NCBI RefSeq assembly: GCF_965228805.1
Contig: NZ_CBDDIE010000003.1
Coordinates: 310,001 to 374,000, forward strand
From: JASBTN01 sp965228805
GTDB taxonomy: Bacteria; Pseudomonadota; Alphaproteobacteria; Rhodobacterales; Rhodobacteraceae
Length of the DNA: 64,000 nucleotides
Direction of reading: 5' to 3'
Shown: positions 35,254-43,867 of the stretch, piece after piece
How positions within the stretch are numbered: position 1 is the stretch's first letter
Layout of the letters: each line of letters starts with the position of its first letter
Made by a program: the position numbers and the translations under genes
Notes under the pieces: model-generated
The model's database searches: none
Told to the model about the DNA's origin: nothing
What the model saw: only the letters and a program-made list of their open reading frames with translations

Positions 35254-36654
35254 TTGACAGATATCAGTTCCTTGTATCGGGCCGTTGGTCAAACCCACGT
35301 CCTCACCGATGCCGACATGGCCCCCTGGGCCTCGGACTGGATCGGCAAGTACAAGGGCGCACCGCTTTGCGTTGTCCGCCCCGGATCCACCGAAGAGGTC
35401 GCCCGCATCATGGCGCAGGCCCATGAGACCGGCACGCCAGTAGTCCCGGTCGGGGGCAATACGGGCCTTTCCGGCGGCACCCATGCCGAGGGCGCGATTG
35501 CCCTGTCGCTCGACCGGATGCGGACCATTCGCGAGATCAAGCCCGCAGCGCGGTTGGCGATCGTCGAGGCGGGCGTGGTGTTGGAGCAGTTGCACGAGGC
35601 CGTGTCCGAGCATGGGCTGAGCTTTCCGATGACATTCGGGGCCAAGGGCTCCTGCACCCTGGGCGGGATGCTGGCGACCAACGCGGGCGGTTCGAACGTG
35701 CTGCGCTATGGCAATACGCGCGATCTGTGCCTGGGGCTGGAGGTGGTGCTGCCCGATGGCGAGGTGCTGAACCTGATGAGCGAGCTGCACAAGGACAACA
35801 CGGGCTATGATCTGAAGGACCTGTTCATCGGCGCCGAGGGCACGTTGGGCGTGATTACCGGTGCGGTATTGAAGCTCTCCCCCACCCCACGCGCCTTTGC
35901 CACGGCGATGGTGGCAGCCCCTGGGCTGGATGAGGCTTTGGGGCTATTGAACCGGCTGCAGGAGGCCACCGGCGGCGCGGTGGAGGCATTCGAGTACATG
36001 CCCGGCGCCTATGTCGACGCTCATATCGCCAAGACCGGCGCGCGGGCGCCTTTCGAGGCGCGGCATGAGGTCAATATTCTGGTCGAGATCGGCGCAACCG
36101 CCCCGCGCGACGCCGTGCCGGGGCCGGATGGGTCCATTCCGGTCGCGGCCTATCTGGAGGAAGTTCTGGGCGAGATGCTGGAGCAGGGTGGTGTGTTGGA
36201 CGCGGTGATTGCGCAGACTGACGCACAGCGGGCCGAAATGTGGGCCCGGCGCGAGGCTGCCGCCGCGGTCTGTTTGGGCCGTCAGCCGCTGGTCAACAAT
36301 GACATCTCGGTGCCGCTGGACCAGGTCGGCGCCTTCTTTACACGGATGGAAAGCGTGCTACCCCGGCTCGATCCGGGGGCCGAGGCGCTGAGCGTGGCGC
36401 ATCTGGGCGACGGCAATATCCACTACACGGTCTACCCAACCGATACTGCGCTGAGCGACACGGTTACGCAGGCGGTCGAGGATGTGGTGGCCGAGCTGGG
36501 CGGGTCGTTCTCCGCCGAACACGGGATCGGCCTGTCGAAAAAACCTTCGATGGCGCGACGCAAGAATCCGGTGGCGTTGAGAGTGATGCGGCAGATCAAG
36601 GCCGCTCTGGATCCGAAGGGGATCATGAACCCGGGCAAGGTATTGCCGGACTAA
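35254..36654 (+). CDS. FAD-binding oxidoreductase, D-2-hydroxyglutarate / D-lactate dehydrogenase type
   Basis: A 466-residue flavoprotein of the VAO/GlcD family that oxidises a D-2-hydroxy acid, passing electrons to a quinone, a cytochrome or an electron-transfer flavoprotein. The FAD-binding loop is VPVGGNTGLSGGTHAEG (about residue 65), with KGSCTLGGMLATNAGGSN and FIGAEGTLGVIT after it. The C-terminal metal and substrate site shows SVAHLGDGNIHYTVYP and SAEHGIGLSKKP. The start is a TTG with an AGGTGAGG site upstream. D-lactate, D-2-hydroxyglutarate and glycolate are all possible substrates. Confidence 0.88.
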   Translation: MTDISSLYRAVGQTHVLTDADMAPWASDWIGKYKGAPLCVVRPGSTEEVARIMAQAHETGTPVVPVGGNTGLSGGTHAEGAIALSLDRMRTIREIKPAARLAIVEAGVVLEQLHEAVSEHGLSFPMTFGAKGSCTLGGMLATNAGGSNVLRYGNTRDLCLGLEVVLPDGEVLNLMSELHKDNTGYDLKDLFIGAEGTLGVITGAVLKLSPTPRAFATAMVAAPGLDEALGLLNRLQEATGGAVEAFEYMPGAYVDAHIAKTGARAPFEARHEVNILVEIGATAPRDAVPGPDGSIPVAAYLEEVLGEMLEQGGVLDAVIAQTDAQRAEMWARREAAAAVCLGRQPLVNNDISVPLDQVGAFFTRMESVLPRLDPGAEALSVAHLGDGNIHYTVYPTDTALSDTVTQAVEDVVAELGGSFSAEHGIGLSKKPSMARRKNPVALRVMRQIKAALDPKGIMNPGKVLPD

Positions 36655-36712
36655 AGGATTGCGCCTTCACGTCACGCGCCTGCGGCACGTTCCTTTGAAG
36701 TCACTAGGGGGT

Positions 36713-36729
36713 GCCGCGCTGCGCGCGGC
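36713..36729. terminator. GC-rich hairpin between convergent genes
   Basis: GCCGCGC-TGC-GCGCGGC, a 7-bp stem with a 3-nt loop, 59 bp after the flavoprotein stop and 52 bp before the end of the convergent unknown gene. There is no T-run; a transcript-end role is plausible only. Confidence 0.35.
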
Positions 36730-36780
36730 GTCGCTGGCGCTCCATCGCGCATGCCTAGAGAGCTTCGATCAATACCGAGT

Positions 36781-37215
36781 TCAGGGAAGATCATGGTGTG
36801 ACGCACGCCGACTCCTGACAACACTCTGCACATAGAGACCAAAGTCGAAATCCTCCATGTCAACAAAAGCGGTCGGGTCGCCTTCGACATAGCCGTGTTC
36901 ATGCACCGAGTCAGTCAGGCGGCACAGGAGGTGGGTTTTGTGCCAGGCGGTGAACTCACGCGCCTCCAGGGGGCCCGTGGTATGAAAGCGCATCTCTTCG
37001 ATCAGCAGGATGTCCTGTTCGTGGACGAAGAATACGCGCCCCTCCAGGCTGAAGATGGCCAGGAACGCCCCGCCCCAGACCTGAAAGAACCCGTGCAGGC
37101 TGTCGTAGTCACGCGGATCGATATCCTCGGCGGGGCTGCGATGGCCGTCGGACAGGCGCAGGCGCACCAGGTCCGGGAACCGGTCCTTGTTGCGCAATAC
37201 CACGGATCGGGTCAT
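36781..37215 (-). CDS. Conserved-looking protein of unknown function, 144 residues
   Basis: A soluble 144-residue protein that I do not recognise. It is rich in aromatic and charged residues (DPRDYDSLHGFFQVWGGAFL, FVHEQDILLIEEMRFH) and its length and codon use fit a real gene. GGAGG lies upstream of the ATG. It lies upstream of hemC on the same strand, separated from it by hairpin repeat copy E. No motif points to a function. Confidence 0.65.
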   Translation of the reverse strand: MTRSVVLRNKDRFPDLVRLRLSDGHRSPAEDIDPRDYDSLHGFFQVWGGAFLAIFSLEGRVFFVHEQDILLIEEMRFHTTGPLEAREFTAWHKTHLLCRLTDSVHEHGYVEGDPTAFVDMEDFDFGLYVQSVVRSRRASHHDLP

Positions 37216-37268
37216 GGCGGGCCTCCTTCCGGCGACCCTACCAAGATGCCATTACGGATCAAGCGCCC

Positions 37269-37350
37269 CTTTCCCGGCCCGGCGGGGTGGGGTGGCACCC
37301 GCGTTCGGCCTCGTAGGGGGATGCAAAGGGGGGGAGCCGGGCCGGGGAAG
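37269..37350 (+). repeat. Long-stem intergenic hairpin repeat, copy E
   Basis: The arms CTTTCCCGGCCCGGC (37269-37283) and GCCGGGCCGGGGAAG (37336-37350) form a 15-bp stem with one G.U pair. The inner left motif is GGGGTGGGGTGGC; the right inner part is a run of G instead of the CAGGGTGGGA form. It lies between two minus-strand genes and ends 12 bp from the hemC stop. Confidence 0.6.
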
Positions 37351-37362
37351 GCCCAGCGGGGC

Positions 37363-38319
37363 TCATTTCCAGTCGAAGAAGCCTTCGCCAGCCCGCGCCA
37401 GCAGGGTTTCAGCAAGCTGACGCCCAAGGGTCGGACCTTCGGCAGTCGGGCCGGTGACCTCATCCGTGAGCGCCTCGGACCCATCCGTGCGCAGGATCTC
37501 CCCTTTCAGGGTCAGCGTGTCACCGTCTAGCGTGGCCAGGCCCGCAATAGGCGTCTCGCAGGAGCCGTCCAGCGCGCCCAGGAAGGCACGTTCGGCAGCC
37601 AGGCGCAGGCCCGTCTCGTGGTCGTGGATCGCAGCGAGCATTTCCTTGGCACGCAGGTCATCCTCGCGCCGCTCGATGCCAATCGCACCCTGGGCCACGG
37701 CGTTCAGCATGTCGCCGGTCGGGATCGCGGTTTTCGGCACGTCATCCATGCCCAGCCGGTTCAGACCAGCCATGGCGAGGAAGGTCGCCTCGGCCACGCC
37801 GTCACCCAGTTTTTTCAGGCGGGTCTGCACGTTGCCGCGAAACTCGACAATGGTCAGGTCCGGGCGACGGTTCAGCAACTGCGCCTTGCGGCGCAGCGAC
37901 GAAGTGCCCACCACGGCACCCTCCGGCAGGTCCGCAATCGCCTTGTATTTCAACGACACGAAAGCATCGCGCGTATCCTCGCGCGGCAGGTAGCAGTCCA
38001 GCACCAGCCCCTCGGGCTGCTGGACCGGCATGTCCTTCATCGAATGCACGGCGATGTCGATCCCGCCCGACAACATCGCCTCTTCGATCTCCTTGGTGAA
38101 CAGCCCCTTATTGCCGATCTCCTTCAACGGGCGGTCCGCGTCGATCATCGACCGGTCATCGCCGGTGGTCTTGATCACCACGATCTCGAACGCCTCCTCG
38201 GGCAGCTCGAAGGCCGCACCAAGGCGCGCGCGGGTCTCATGGGCCTGGGCCAGCGCCAGCGGCGAACCGCGGGTGCCGATTTTCAGGGGTTCGGCGGGGG
38301 TCGGAAGATTGGTCACCAT
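37363..38319 (-). CDS. hemC: Hydroxymethylbilane synthase (porphobilinogen deaminase)
   Basis: A 318-residue cytosolic enzyme that joins four porphobilinogen units into hydroxymethylbilane for heme, cobalamin and bacteriochlorophyll. The dipyrromethane cofactor is bound by the Cys of FLGALDGSCETPIAG (about residue 250). The catalytic region is VHSMKDMPVQQP, with the Arg block GTSSLRRKAQLLNRRPDL. It is divergent from hemE, and the two share a 116-bp promoter region with an inverted repeat. Confidence 0.96.
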   Translation of the reverse strand: MVTNLPTPAEPLKIGTRGSPLALAQAHETRARLGAAFELPEEAFEIVVIKTTGDDRSMIDADRPLKEIGNKGLFTKEIEEAMLSGGIDIAVHSMKDMPVQQPEGLVLDCYLPREDTRDAFVSLKYKAIADLPEGAVVGTSSLRRKAQLLNRRPDLTIVEFRGNVQTRLKKLGDGVAEATFLAMAGLNRLGMDDVPKTAIPTGDMLNAVAQGAIGIERREDDLRAKEMLAAIHDHETGLRLAAERAFLGALDGSCETPIAGLATLDGDTLTLKGEILRTDGSEALTDEVTGPTAEGPTLGRQLAETLLARAGEGFFDWK

Positions 38320-38363
38320 GGGCCCCGTTTAGACGCGACAAATCGGCCTGTCCATAACCTACA

Positions 38364-38382
38364 TCAAGTGCCCGACTTGACA
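38364..38382. promoter_or_regulatory. Inverted repeat and -35-like box between hemC and hemE
   Basis: TCAAGT (38364-38369) and ACTTGA (38375-38380) form a perfect 6-bp inverted repeat with 5-bp spacer. Its right half overlaps TTGACA (38377-38382), a consensus -35 box facing hemE, although no good -10 follows at 16-18 bp. A regulator bound here could affect both divergent heme genes. The half-site order does not fit an FNR box. Confidence 0.4.
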
Positions 38383-38435
38383 TCGCGCTACGTGTGGCCC
38401 ACCACGCATGAGACAACGCGAACGAGGACGACCCC

Positions 38436-39464
38436 ATGACCAAGACCATCCTGCGCGCCCTTGCCGGTGAGACCCTGCCCACGCCTCCGATCTGGATGAT
38501 GCGCCAGGCGGGCCGGTACCTGCCGGAATACCGCGCAACACGGGCCGAGGCCGGGGATTTCCTGTCGCTGTGCTACAACTCGGACCTGGCCGCCGAGGTC
38601 ACGTTGCAACCGATCCGCCGTTACGGCTTCGACGCGGCGATCCTGTTCGCCGACATCCTGCTCTTGCCCCAGGCCCTGGGCGCCGACCTGTGGTTCGTCA
38701 CGGGCGAAGGCCCGCGCCTGTCCACGATCACGGATGCGGACGGTCTGGCCCAGCTGAAACCGATCGACGAGATCGACGAAGTGCTGAACCCGATCTACGA
38801 AACCGTGCGCATTCTGTCGCGCGAGCTGCCCAAGGAAACCACGCTGATCGGTTTCGCCGGCGCCCCCTGGACCGTCGCCACCTACATGATCGCCGGGCGC
38901 GGCACCAAGGATCAGGGCCCGGCCCACGCGCTGATGCAGGAACAGCCCGAGGTCTTTGAAGGGCTGATCAACATCCTGACCAAGGCCACCATCGAATATC
39001 TGTCCAAGCAGATCGAAGCGGGTGCCGAAGTGGTCAAGATCTTCGACAGCTGGGCCGGTTCGCTGAAAGGTGACGCCTTTACCAAATACGCGCTGGAGCC
39101 TGCCCGCGAGATCACCCAAGCGCTGAAAGCCCGCCACCCGGGCATCCCCGTAATCGCCTTCCCGCGCGAGGCGGGCAACGGCTACATCGGCTTCGCCAAG
39201 GCCACCGGCGCGGACTGCGTGGCGCTGGACAACTCGGTTTCGGCCGAATGGGCGGCTGAACACGTGCAGGTTGACAGCTGCGTTCAGGGCAACTTGGCTT
39301 CGTCGCACATGGTGACCGGCGGGCAAGACCTGGTCGACGAGACCAGGCGCATCTGCAAAGCCTTCGCGGGTGGTCCCCATATCTTCAACCTGGGCCACGG
39401 AATTACCCCGGATGCGGACCCCGACAACGTGCAGCGCATGATTGATGCTGTCCGCGAAGCTTGA
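38436..39464 (+). CDS. hemE: Uroporphyrinogen decarboxylase
   Basis: A 342-residue TIM-barrel enzyme that removes four carboxyl groups from uroporphyrinogen III to give coproporphyrinogen III. Signature blocks: PPIWMMRQAGRYLPEYR near the N terminus (the substrate-binding Arg and the RxxGR motif), ADILLLPQALG, GFAGAPWTVATYMI, and FNLGHGITPDADPDNV at the end. AACGAGGACGACCCC precedes the ATG. It is divergent from hemC, with hemF about 3.4 kb downstream. Confidence 0.97.
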   Translation: MTKTILRALAGETLPTPPIWMMRQAGRYLPEYRATRAEAGDFLSLCYNSDLAAEVTLQPIRRYGFDAAILFADILLLPQALGADLWFVTGEGPRLSTITDADGLAQLKPIDEIDEVLNPIYETVRILSRELPKETTLIGFAGAPWTVATYMIAGRGTKDQGPAHALMQEQPEVFEGLINILTKATIEYLSKQIEAGAEVVKIFDSWAGSLKGDAFTKYALEPAREITQALKARHPGIPVIAFPREAGNGYIGFAKATGADCVALDNSVSAEWAAEHVQVDSCVQGNLASSHMVTGGQDLVDETRRICKAFAGGPHIFNLGHGITPDADPDNVQRMIDAVREA

Positions 39465-39517
39465 CCCAACGTCAGGCTGATTCAAGTCAAGGCCCAACAC
39501 CCGCACAGGTTTAGCGT

Positions 39518-39545
39518 GCCTCTCGTTGATTAACCAACGGGAGGC
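39518..39545 (+). promoter_or_regulatory. Hairpin that buries the ribosome binding site of the RTX glycosidase gene
   Basis: GCCTCTCGTTG (39518-39528) pairs over 11 bp, with one U.G, with CAACGGGAGGC (39535-39545) across a 6-nt loop. The whole Shine-Dalgarno sequence GGGAGG (39539-39544) lies in the 3' arm, 5 nt before the ATG. As written the mRNA would be translated poorly until the stem opens, so a temperature effect, a small RNA, a protein, or an upstream process could act here. Confidence 0.6.
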
Positions 39546-39549
39546 CAGA

Positions 39550-42111
39550 ATGGCTAATACGATTAGTTTCAATGCCGTCTATGACGGCAGCATCCAACCC
39601 TCGGAACATTCAGAGGTCATTACCGCCGACCACTTCGGGCTGAACCTTAGCGCTGCGTCCAACAAGATCGGGAAAACCTGGCGCAAGTTCGATGAAGTGG
39701 CCGAGGAATTGGGCACGCAAAATGTGCGTTGGCCTGGAGGGGCCTACGGCGAGCAGGACGCCTGGTTTGACCTGAATGACCTGAACGCCGAGTATGGAGG
39801 GCCGGACGACACGGAAATCCAGCCTCTGGATGATTTCCTGAAATGGTGCGCCGAAACTGGCACCGCCCCCACGATCACCATCCCGACAGCCTGGTTTGGC
39901 CCCCATTCGCCAAACGCCCACGCGAAATGGGCCTATGACGCAAGCATGGACCCTTTCGTGAATGGCGAGTTGACCCGCGGAACATCAGAGTACGACGCCT
40001 TCGAAGCAGCCATCAAAGGCTACGTCACCGAGGTCATGCAGGCCGCTCTGGACGCTCCTGGTGGCCCAATCTACATCAACGCCTTTGAAATCGGCAATGA
40101 GTACGCGAGTTTCTTCAGTTCCAAAACCTATGGCCAGGTCGCCGCAGAAATCGCCATTTTCGTCAACGACGCCATTTCCGCCTTCAATACCCAGAACGGT
40201 TTGACCGAAGCACAAAATGATCCGGATACCCTGGTTCAGGTTCGTTCCACGCTCAGCAATGAGGCAGGGACAACGGATTGGAGCCCCCAGGACTGGGAGG
40301 ACCGCGCGAACGTCGTCATTGATCAATTCGAAGCTGCAGAGGCCTTGAACCTGGTCGACGGCGTGGCCTCACATTACTACTACCGTCAAAACGAGGTCTA
40401 TGATGCTGACGGGAACGCGGTCACCGTAGGCTATAACACGATCAACCAGCGCTTCGAGGAAATGCGTGATCTATTCGAGATCTGGGACGCCGCAACCGGG
40501 AACGACCTGACCTGGCATTTCACCGAATGGAATGTAAACACAAAAACCCTTAAGGATCAAAACGAGGACGGCTGGGAAGCGCAGGCCAATTTCGGCATGA
40601 AGCAGATCGCGCCGATGCTCGAGATGTTCAGCGCCATGATGGCCAATGGCGTGGACGGGACGCATCTGTGGAGCGCGCTCTACCACGACACGTCCATGGG
40701 GGCGAATAATGATATCGACGGTGGGGACGATGGCCACGAACACCTGCAAATCGCGGGCCAGTTCATGAAAGCGCTCCAGGACCAGACCCTCGGCAAAAGC
40801 TATATCGAGCTGGGTGTCGACAATGATGCCTATGACGCGCACTTCTTCGCAGATGACGAAGAGGGCGTCTTGTTCGTGCCCTCGCTGCTGGCAGAGGACC
40901 AGACCGTCAGCATCGACCTATGGTCGCTGGGCGTCAATGTCACCCAGGTAACGGTGGTGGTTGGCAAGTTCGACACGTCGAACGTCGGCACCGCCGAATA
41001 TGACGGGAAGTTCAAGGAAGGCAGCGTCATCTACGACAACGTCCCTGAGTACCTGGAGGCTGATGGGGACCTGCTCTGGACGACCATAACCGCAGGCGTC
41101 ATCGACGGCGTCGTGCAGATCGATCTTGGGCCCTACGAAGTCGCATACATCAATGTGCCCATGCCCGATACGCAAGTTGGCGCAAGCGATGGGGACACTC
41201 TCGTCGGGACGGGAGAGATGGACCACCTGATTGGCAATGACGGGAACGACTGGCTGAAAGGGGAAGGAGGGGATGATGTGCTGCGCGGCGGCAATGGCGC
41301 CGACTCCCTTTATGGCGGATCCGGGAATGATGTTCTGATCGGCGGCACGGGCGACGATTACCTCGTCGGAGGGGCCGGTACCGGAACCGACATCCTGATC
41401 GGCGGTGTCGGCGCCGACTATATGAATGGCGGCGGGGGCATAGATACGGTGGACTATTCCGACGCGGATGGTCTGGTCGGCGTGAACCTTGTCTCGGACG
41501 ACTATTGGGCCGCGGCGAACGGGGATCAGATTCGAAATGTCGAGAACCTGATCGGCTCGGATTTCAATGACCATCTGCAGGGCAGCAATGGCGACAATCG
41601 GATCGATGGCGGGGCGGGCAATGACCAGCTCTGGGGCCGGAATGGCCACGATGTGGTCGACGGGGGCACGGGCAATGATGTGCTGGATGGTGGTTATGGC
41701 AACTTCAATGACGTGCTCTATGGCGGTTCCGGAAACGATACGCTCACATCCCACGCCGGACGGAACTGGATGTATGGCCAGGGGGGCAATGACACACTGA
41801 TCGGCGGCACGGGAATTGACGTGCTGCACGGAGGCGGTCAAGACGACATCATGACCGGAGGTGCTGGGGCGGATACGTTCATCTTTACCCACCATGACGA
41901 TGTGGTCACCGACTTCGATGCCTCGGAGTTCGACAACCTGAAGTTTCGCAGGGGGCTCTGGGGTGGCGGAGACAAGACCGATGCCGAGCTTCTAGCCTTT
42001 GCCAGCGTCGTTGGCGGGGACCTCGTGTTCGACTTCGGAGGGGGCCACACGCTGACCCTGAAGGGGATCACTGATGCCAGCGAGCTGGAAGGGCACATGT
42101 CGACATTCTAG
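39550..42111 (+). CDS. RTX-repeat secreted glycoside hydrolase-like protein
   Basis: An 853-residue protein with two parts. Residues 1-400 look like a clan GH-A TIM barrel: FEIGNEY gives a possible acid/base Glu184 and HFTEWNV a possible nucleophile Glu326, the arrangement seen in GH51, GH39 and GH30 enzymes. A beta region (about 430-540) follows, then about 25 kDa of GGxGxD calcium-binding repeats (residues about 555-770) and a terminal DTFIF...VTDFD module typical of type I secretion substrates. No N-terminal signal peptide is present, as expected for that route, and no secretion genes adjoin it. The sugar substrate is unknown; a plant or algal polysaccharide is likely. Confidence 0.82.
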   Translation: MANTISFNAVYDGSIQPSEHSEVITADHFGLNLSAASNKIGKTWRKFDEVAEELGTQNVRWPGGAYGEQDAWFDLNDLNAEYGGPDDTEIQPLDDFLKWCAETGTAPTITIPTAWFGPHSPNAHAKWAYDASMDPFVNGELTRGTSEYDAFEAAIKGYVTEVMQAALDAPGGPIYINAFEIGNEYASFFSSKTYGQVAAEIAIFVNDAISAFNTQNGLTEAQNDPDTLVQVRSTLSNEAGTTDWSPQDWEDRANVVIDQFEAAEALNLVDGVASHYYYRQNEVYDADGNAVTVGYNTINQRFEEMRDLFEIWDAATGNDLTWHFTEWNVNTKTLKDQNEDGWEAQANFGMKQIAPMLEMFSAMMANGVDGTHLWSALYHDTSMGANNDIDGGDDGHEHLQIAGQFMKALQDQTLGKSYIELGVDNDAYDAHFFADDEEGVLFVPSLLAEDQTVSIDLWSLGVNVTQVTVVVGKFDTSNVGTAEYDGKFKEGSVIYDNVPEYLEADGDLLWTTITAGVIDGVVQIDLGPYEVAYINVPMPDTQVGASDGDTLVGTGEMDHLIGNDGNDWLKGEGGDDVLRGGNGADSLYGGSGNDVLIGGTGDDYLVGGAGTGTDILIGGVGADYMNGGGGIDTVDYSDADGLVGVNLVSDDYWAAANGDQIRNVENLIGSDFNDHLQGSNGDNRIDGGAGNDQLWGRNGHDVVDGGTGNDVLDGGYGNFNDVLYGGSGNDTLTSHAGRNWMYGQGGNDTLIGGTGIDVLHGGGQDDIMTGGAGADTFIFTHHDDVVTDFDASEFDNLKFRRGLWGGGDKTDAELLAFASVVGGDLVFDFGGGHTLTLKGITDASELEGHMSTF

Positions 42112-42113
42112 GG

Positions 42114-42866
42114 TCAAGACCTGAGCGCGGGCAGACCGATGCCCGTGCTCTCAAACCCGCCATCGACACTGACCACCTGCCCGGTCACGTAAGAGGCCTT
42201 GTCCGAGCAGAGGAAGGTGATGACCTGGGCGATCTCTTCCTCGGACCCGTAGCGATTCAGCGGGATCGCATCATGGTAGGCGTCGATGATGTCCTGCGTG
42301 TGCACGGCCATCGCCAGTTTGGTGCGCACCGGACCGGGGCAGACGCAATTGGCGCGGATGCCGAACTCGCCCAGCTCCGCCGCCTGTTGCTGTGTCAGAT
42401 GCATAACCGCCGCTTTCGACGTGCCATAGGCCACGCGCAGTGTGCTGGCGCGGTGACCGGAAATGGATCCGATGTTGACAATGGCGCCCCGGGACGCCTT
42501 CAGCGGCTCAAGACAGGCCTGGGAGGTCAGGAACACACCGTCCAGGTTCGTCTCCATCACTCGGCGCCAGCGGGCGAAATCCGTCTCGGCGATCGGGCCG
42601 AAATCAGCCACCCCGGCGTTATTGACCAGCGCATCAATCCGGCCGGGGCCGGACAGGATCTCGACCACCATCGCGTCGACCTGATCGGGCTGGGACACGT
42701 CGCAGAGGATCGGCAGAACGCCTTCCAACCCCTCTGACGCCGCCACCAGCGCGGGGCCGTCACGGTCGATCATGGCGACCTGCCACCCCTCTTCCAGGAA
42801 AAGCTTCGTGGTTGCATGCCCAATCCCACGGGCGGCGCCCGTCACAAGTGCCAGTTTCATGCTCAT
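42114..42866 (-). CDS. SDR family oxidoreductase (classical, intact)
   Basis: A 250-residue short-chain dehydrogenase. The cofactor loop is TGAARGIG, the structural NNAG motif is present (LVNNAGVADFG), and the catalytic Ser, Tyr and Lys are in NIGSISG and YGTSKAAV. The acidic residue after the second strand (MIDRDG) suggests NAD preference. The start is chosen as the ATG that overlaps the hemF stop (ATGA), so it is coupled to hemF. It ends 2 bp from the convergent RTX gene. The substrate is unknown. Confidence 0.88.
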   Translation of the reverse strand: MSMKLALVTGAARGIGHATTKLFLEEGWQVAMIDRDGPALVAASEGLEGVLPILCDVSQPDQVDAMVVEILSGPGRIDALVNNAGVADFGPIAETDFARWRRVMETNLDGVFLTSQACLEPLKASRGAIVNIGSISGHRASTLRVAYGTSKAAVMHLTQQQAAELGEFGIRANCVCPGPVRTKLAMAVHTQDIIDAYHDAIPLNRYGSEEEIAQVITFLCSDKASYVTGQVVSVDGGFESTGIGLPALRS

Positions 42867-43753
42867 ACCCATTTCGCCATTGGCGGCAAGCTCATCAGCA
42901 CCGCATTCGCGTCATGGCCGGTGGCCAGCCCGAACTTGGTGCCACGGTCCCAGACCAGGTTGTATTCGGCGTAAAGCCCGCGGTGGACCAGCTGCACATC
43001 CTTGTCCTCATCGGTCCAAGGAGTGTTGTACCGTTTCTCCGTGACCGGCAGGAAGGCGGGCAGGAAGGCGCGGCCAATGTCCTGGGTGAGCGCGAAATCC
43101 GCCTCCCAATCCCCGGTGTTGCGATCATCCATGAAAATGCCGCCAACCCCCCGCGCACGTCCCCGGTGGGGGACAAAGAAATACTCGTCCGCCCAAGCCT
43201 TGAGCTCAGGGTAGAGCGCCTCGCCATGCGGATCCAGATGTTCCTTCTGCACGGCATGGAAATGCGCCGTGTCCTCGTCATATTCGATACAGGGGTTCAG
43301 GTCGGACCCACCGCCGAACCACCAGGCGCCGGGGGTCCAGAACATGCGGGTGTTCATGTGCACCGCAGGGCTGTGCGGGTTCTGCATATGAGCGACAAGG
43401 CTGATACCGGACGCCCAAAAGCGCGGATCGTCCTCAATCCCGGGCACGCCGCGCGCGGCCATCGCTTGCTGCGCCGCCTTGCCCAGGGTGCCATAGACGG
43501 TCGAGACATTCACGCCGACCTTCTCGAACACGCGCCCACCGCGCATGACGGACATCAGCCCACCGCCCGCGTCACTGCCATCGTCGGAGGCGCGGGTGGT
43601 CTCGGTCACTTCGAACCGACCTGGGGGCAGATCGGCAAAGGGGCCGCTGACAGGCTTGTCTTCCAACGCCTCGAAGGCCGCCACGATCTCGTCGCGCAGC
43701 TGGCGAAACCAGACGCTGGCGCGCGCCTTTTCGTCTGTCATCATTTCCGTCAT
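42863..43753 (-). CDS. hemF: Oxygen-dependent coproporphyrinogen III oxidase
   Basis: A 296-residue cytosolic enzyme that converts coproporphyrinogen III to protoporphyrinogen IX with O2. Family blocks: GGGLMSVMRGGRVFEKVGVN near the N terminus, PHSPAVHMNTRMF, WFGGGSDLNPCIEYDEDTAH, and YAEYNLVWDRGTKFGLATGH with the C-terminal VLMSLPPMAKW. Length is typical. GGGGGA precedes the ATG, with other ATGs three and four codons on. It shares a transcript with the SDR gene. Confidence 0.96.
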   Translation of the reverse strand: MTEMMTDEKARASVWFRQLRDEIVAAFEALEDKPVSGPFADLPPGRFEVTETTRASDDGSDAGGGLMSVMRGGRVFEKVGVNVSTVYGTLGKAAQQAMAARGVPGIEDDPRFWASGISLVAHMQNPHSPAVHMNTRMFWTPGAWWFGGGSDLNPCIEYDEDTAHFHAVQKEHLDPHGEALYPELKAWADEYFFVPHRGRARGVGGIFMDDRNTGDWEADFALTQDIGRAFLPAFLPVTEKRYNTPWTDEDKDVQLVHRGLYAEYNLVWDRGTKFGLATGHDANAVLMSLPPMAKWV

Positions 43754-43867
43754 CGGATCCCCCTTTGCCCTCTATTACCAGCGGATTAGCAGGATTCCCC
43801 CCACAAGGAAACGGCGGTTTCCACGGGGCCGCAACCGGGTTAGACTTGCCACGAAAGGGGAAGTTCC

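Noticed and set aside
38341..38400. Possible FNR or PpsR site between hemC and hemE
   Set aside because: The half-sites are in TCAA...TTGA order, not TTGAT-N4-ATCAA, and no TGT-N12-ACA was found.
38320..38435. Chromosome origin next to hemE, as in some alphaproteobacteria
   Set aside because: No DnaA box or AT-rich unwinding region was seen in this 116-bp gap.
39529..39537. TTAACCAA before the RTX gene as a CtrA box
   Set aside because: It deviates from TTAACCAT, sits about 10 bp from the start codon, and is explained as the loop and arm of the hairpin over the ribosome binding site.
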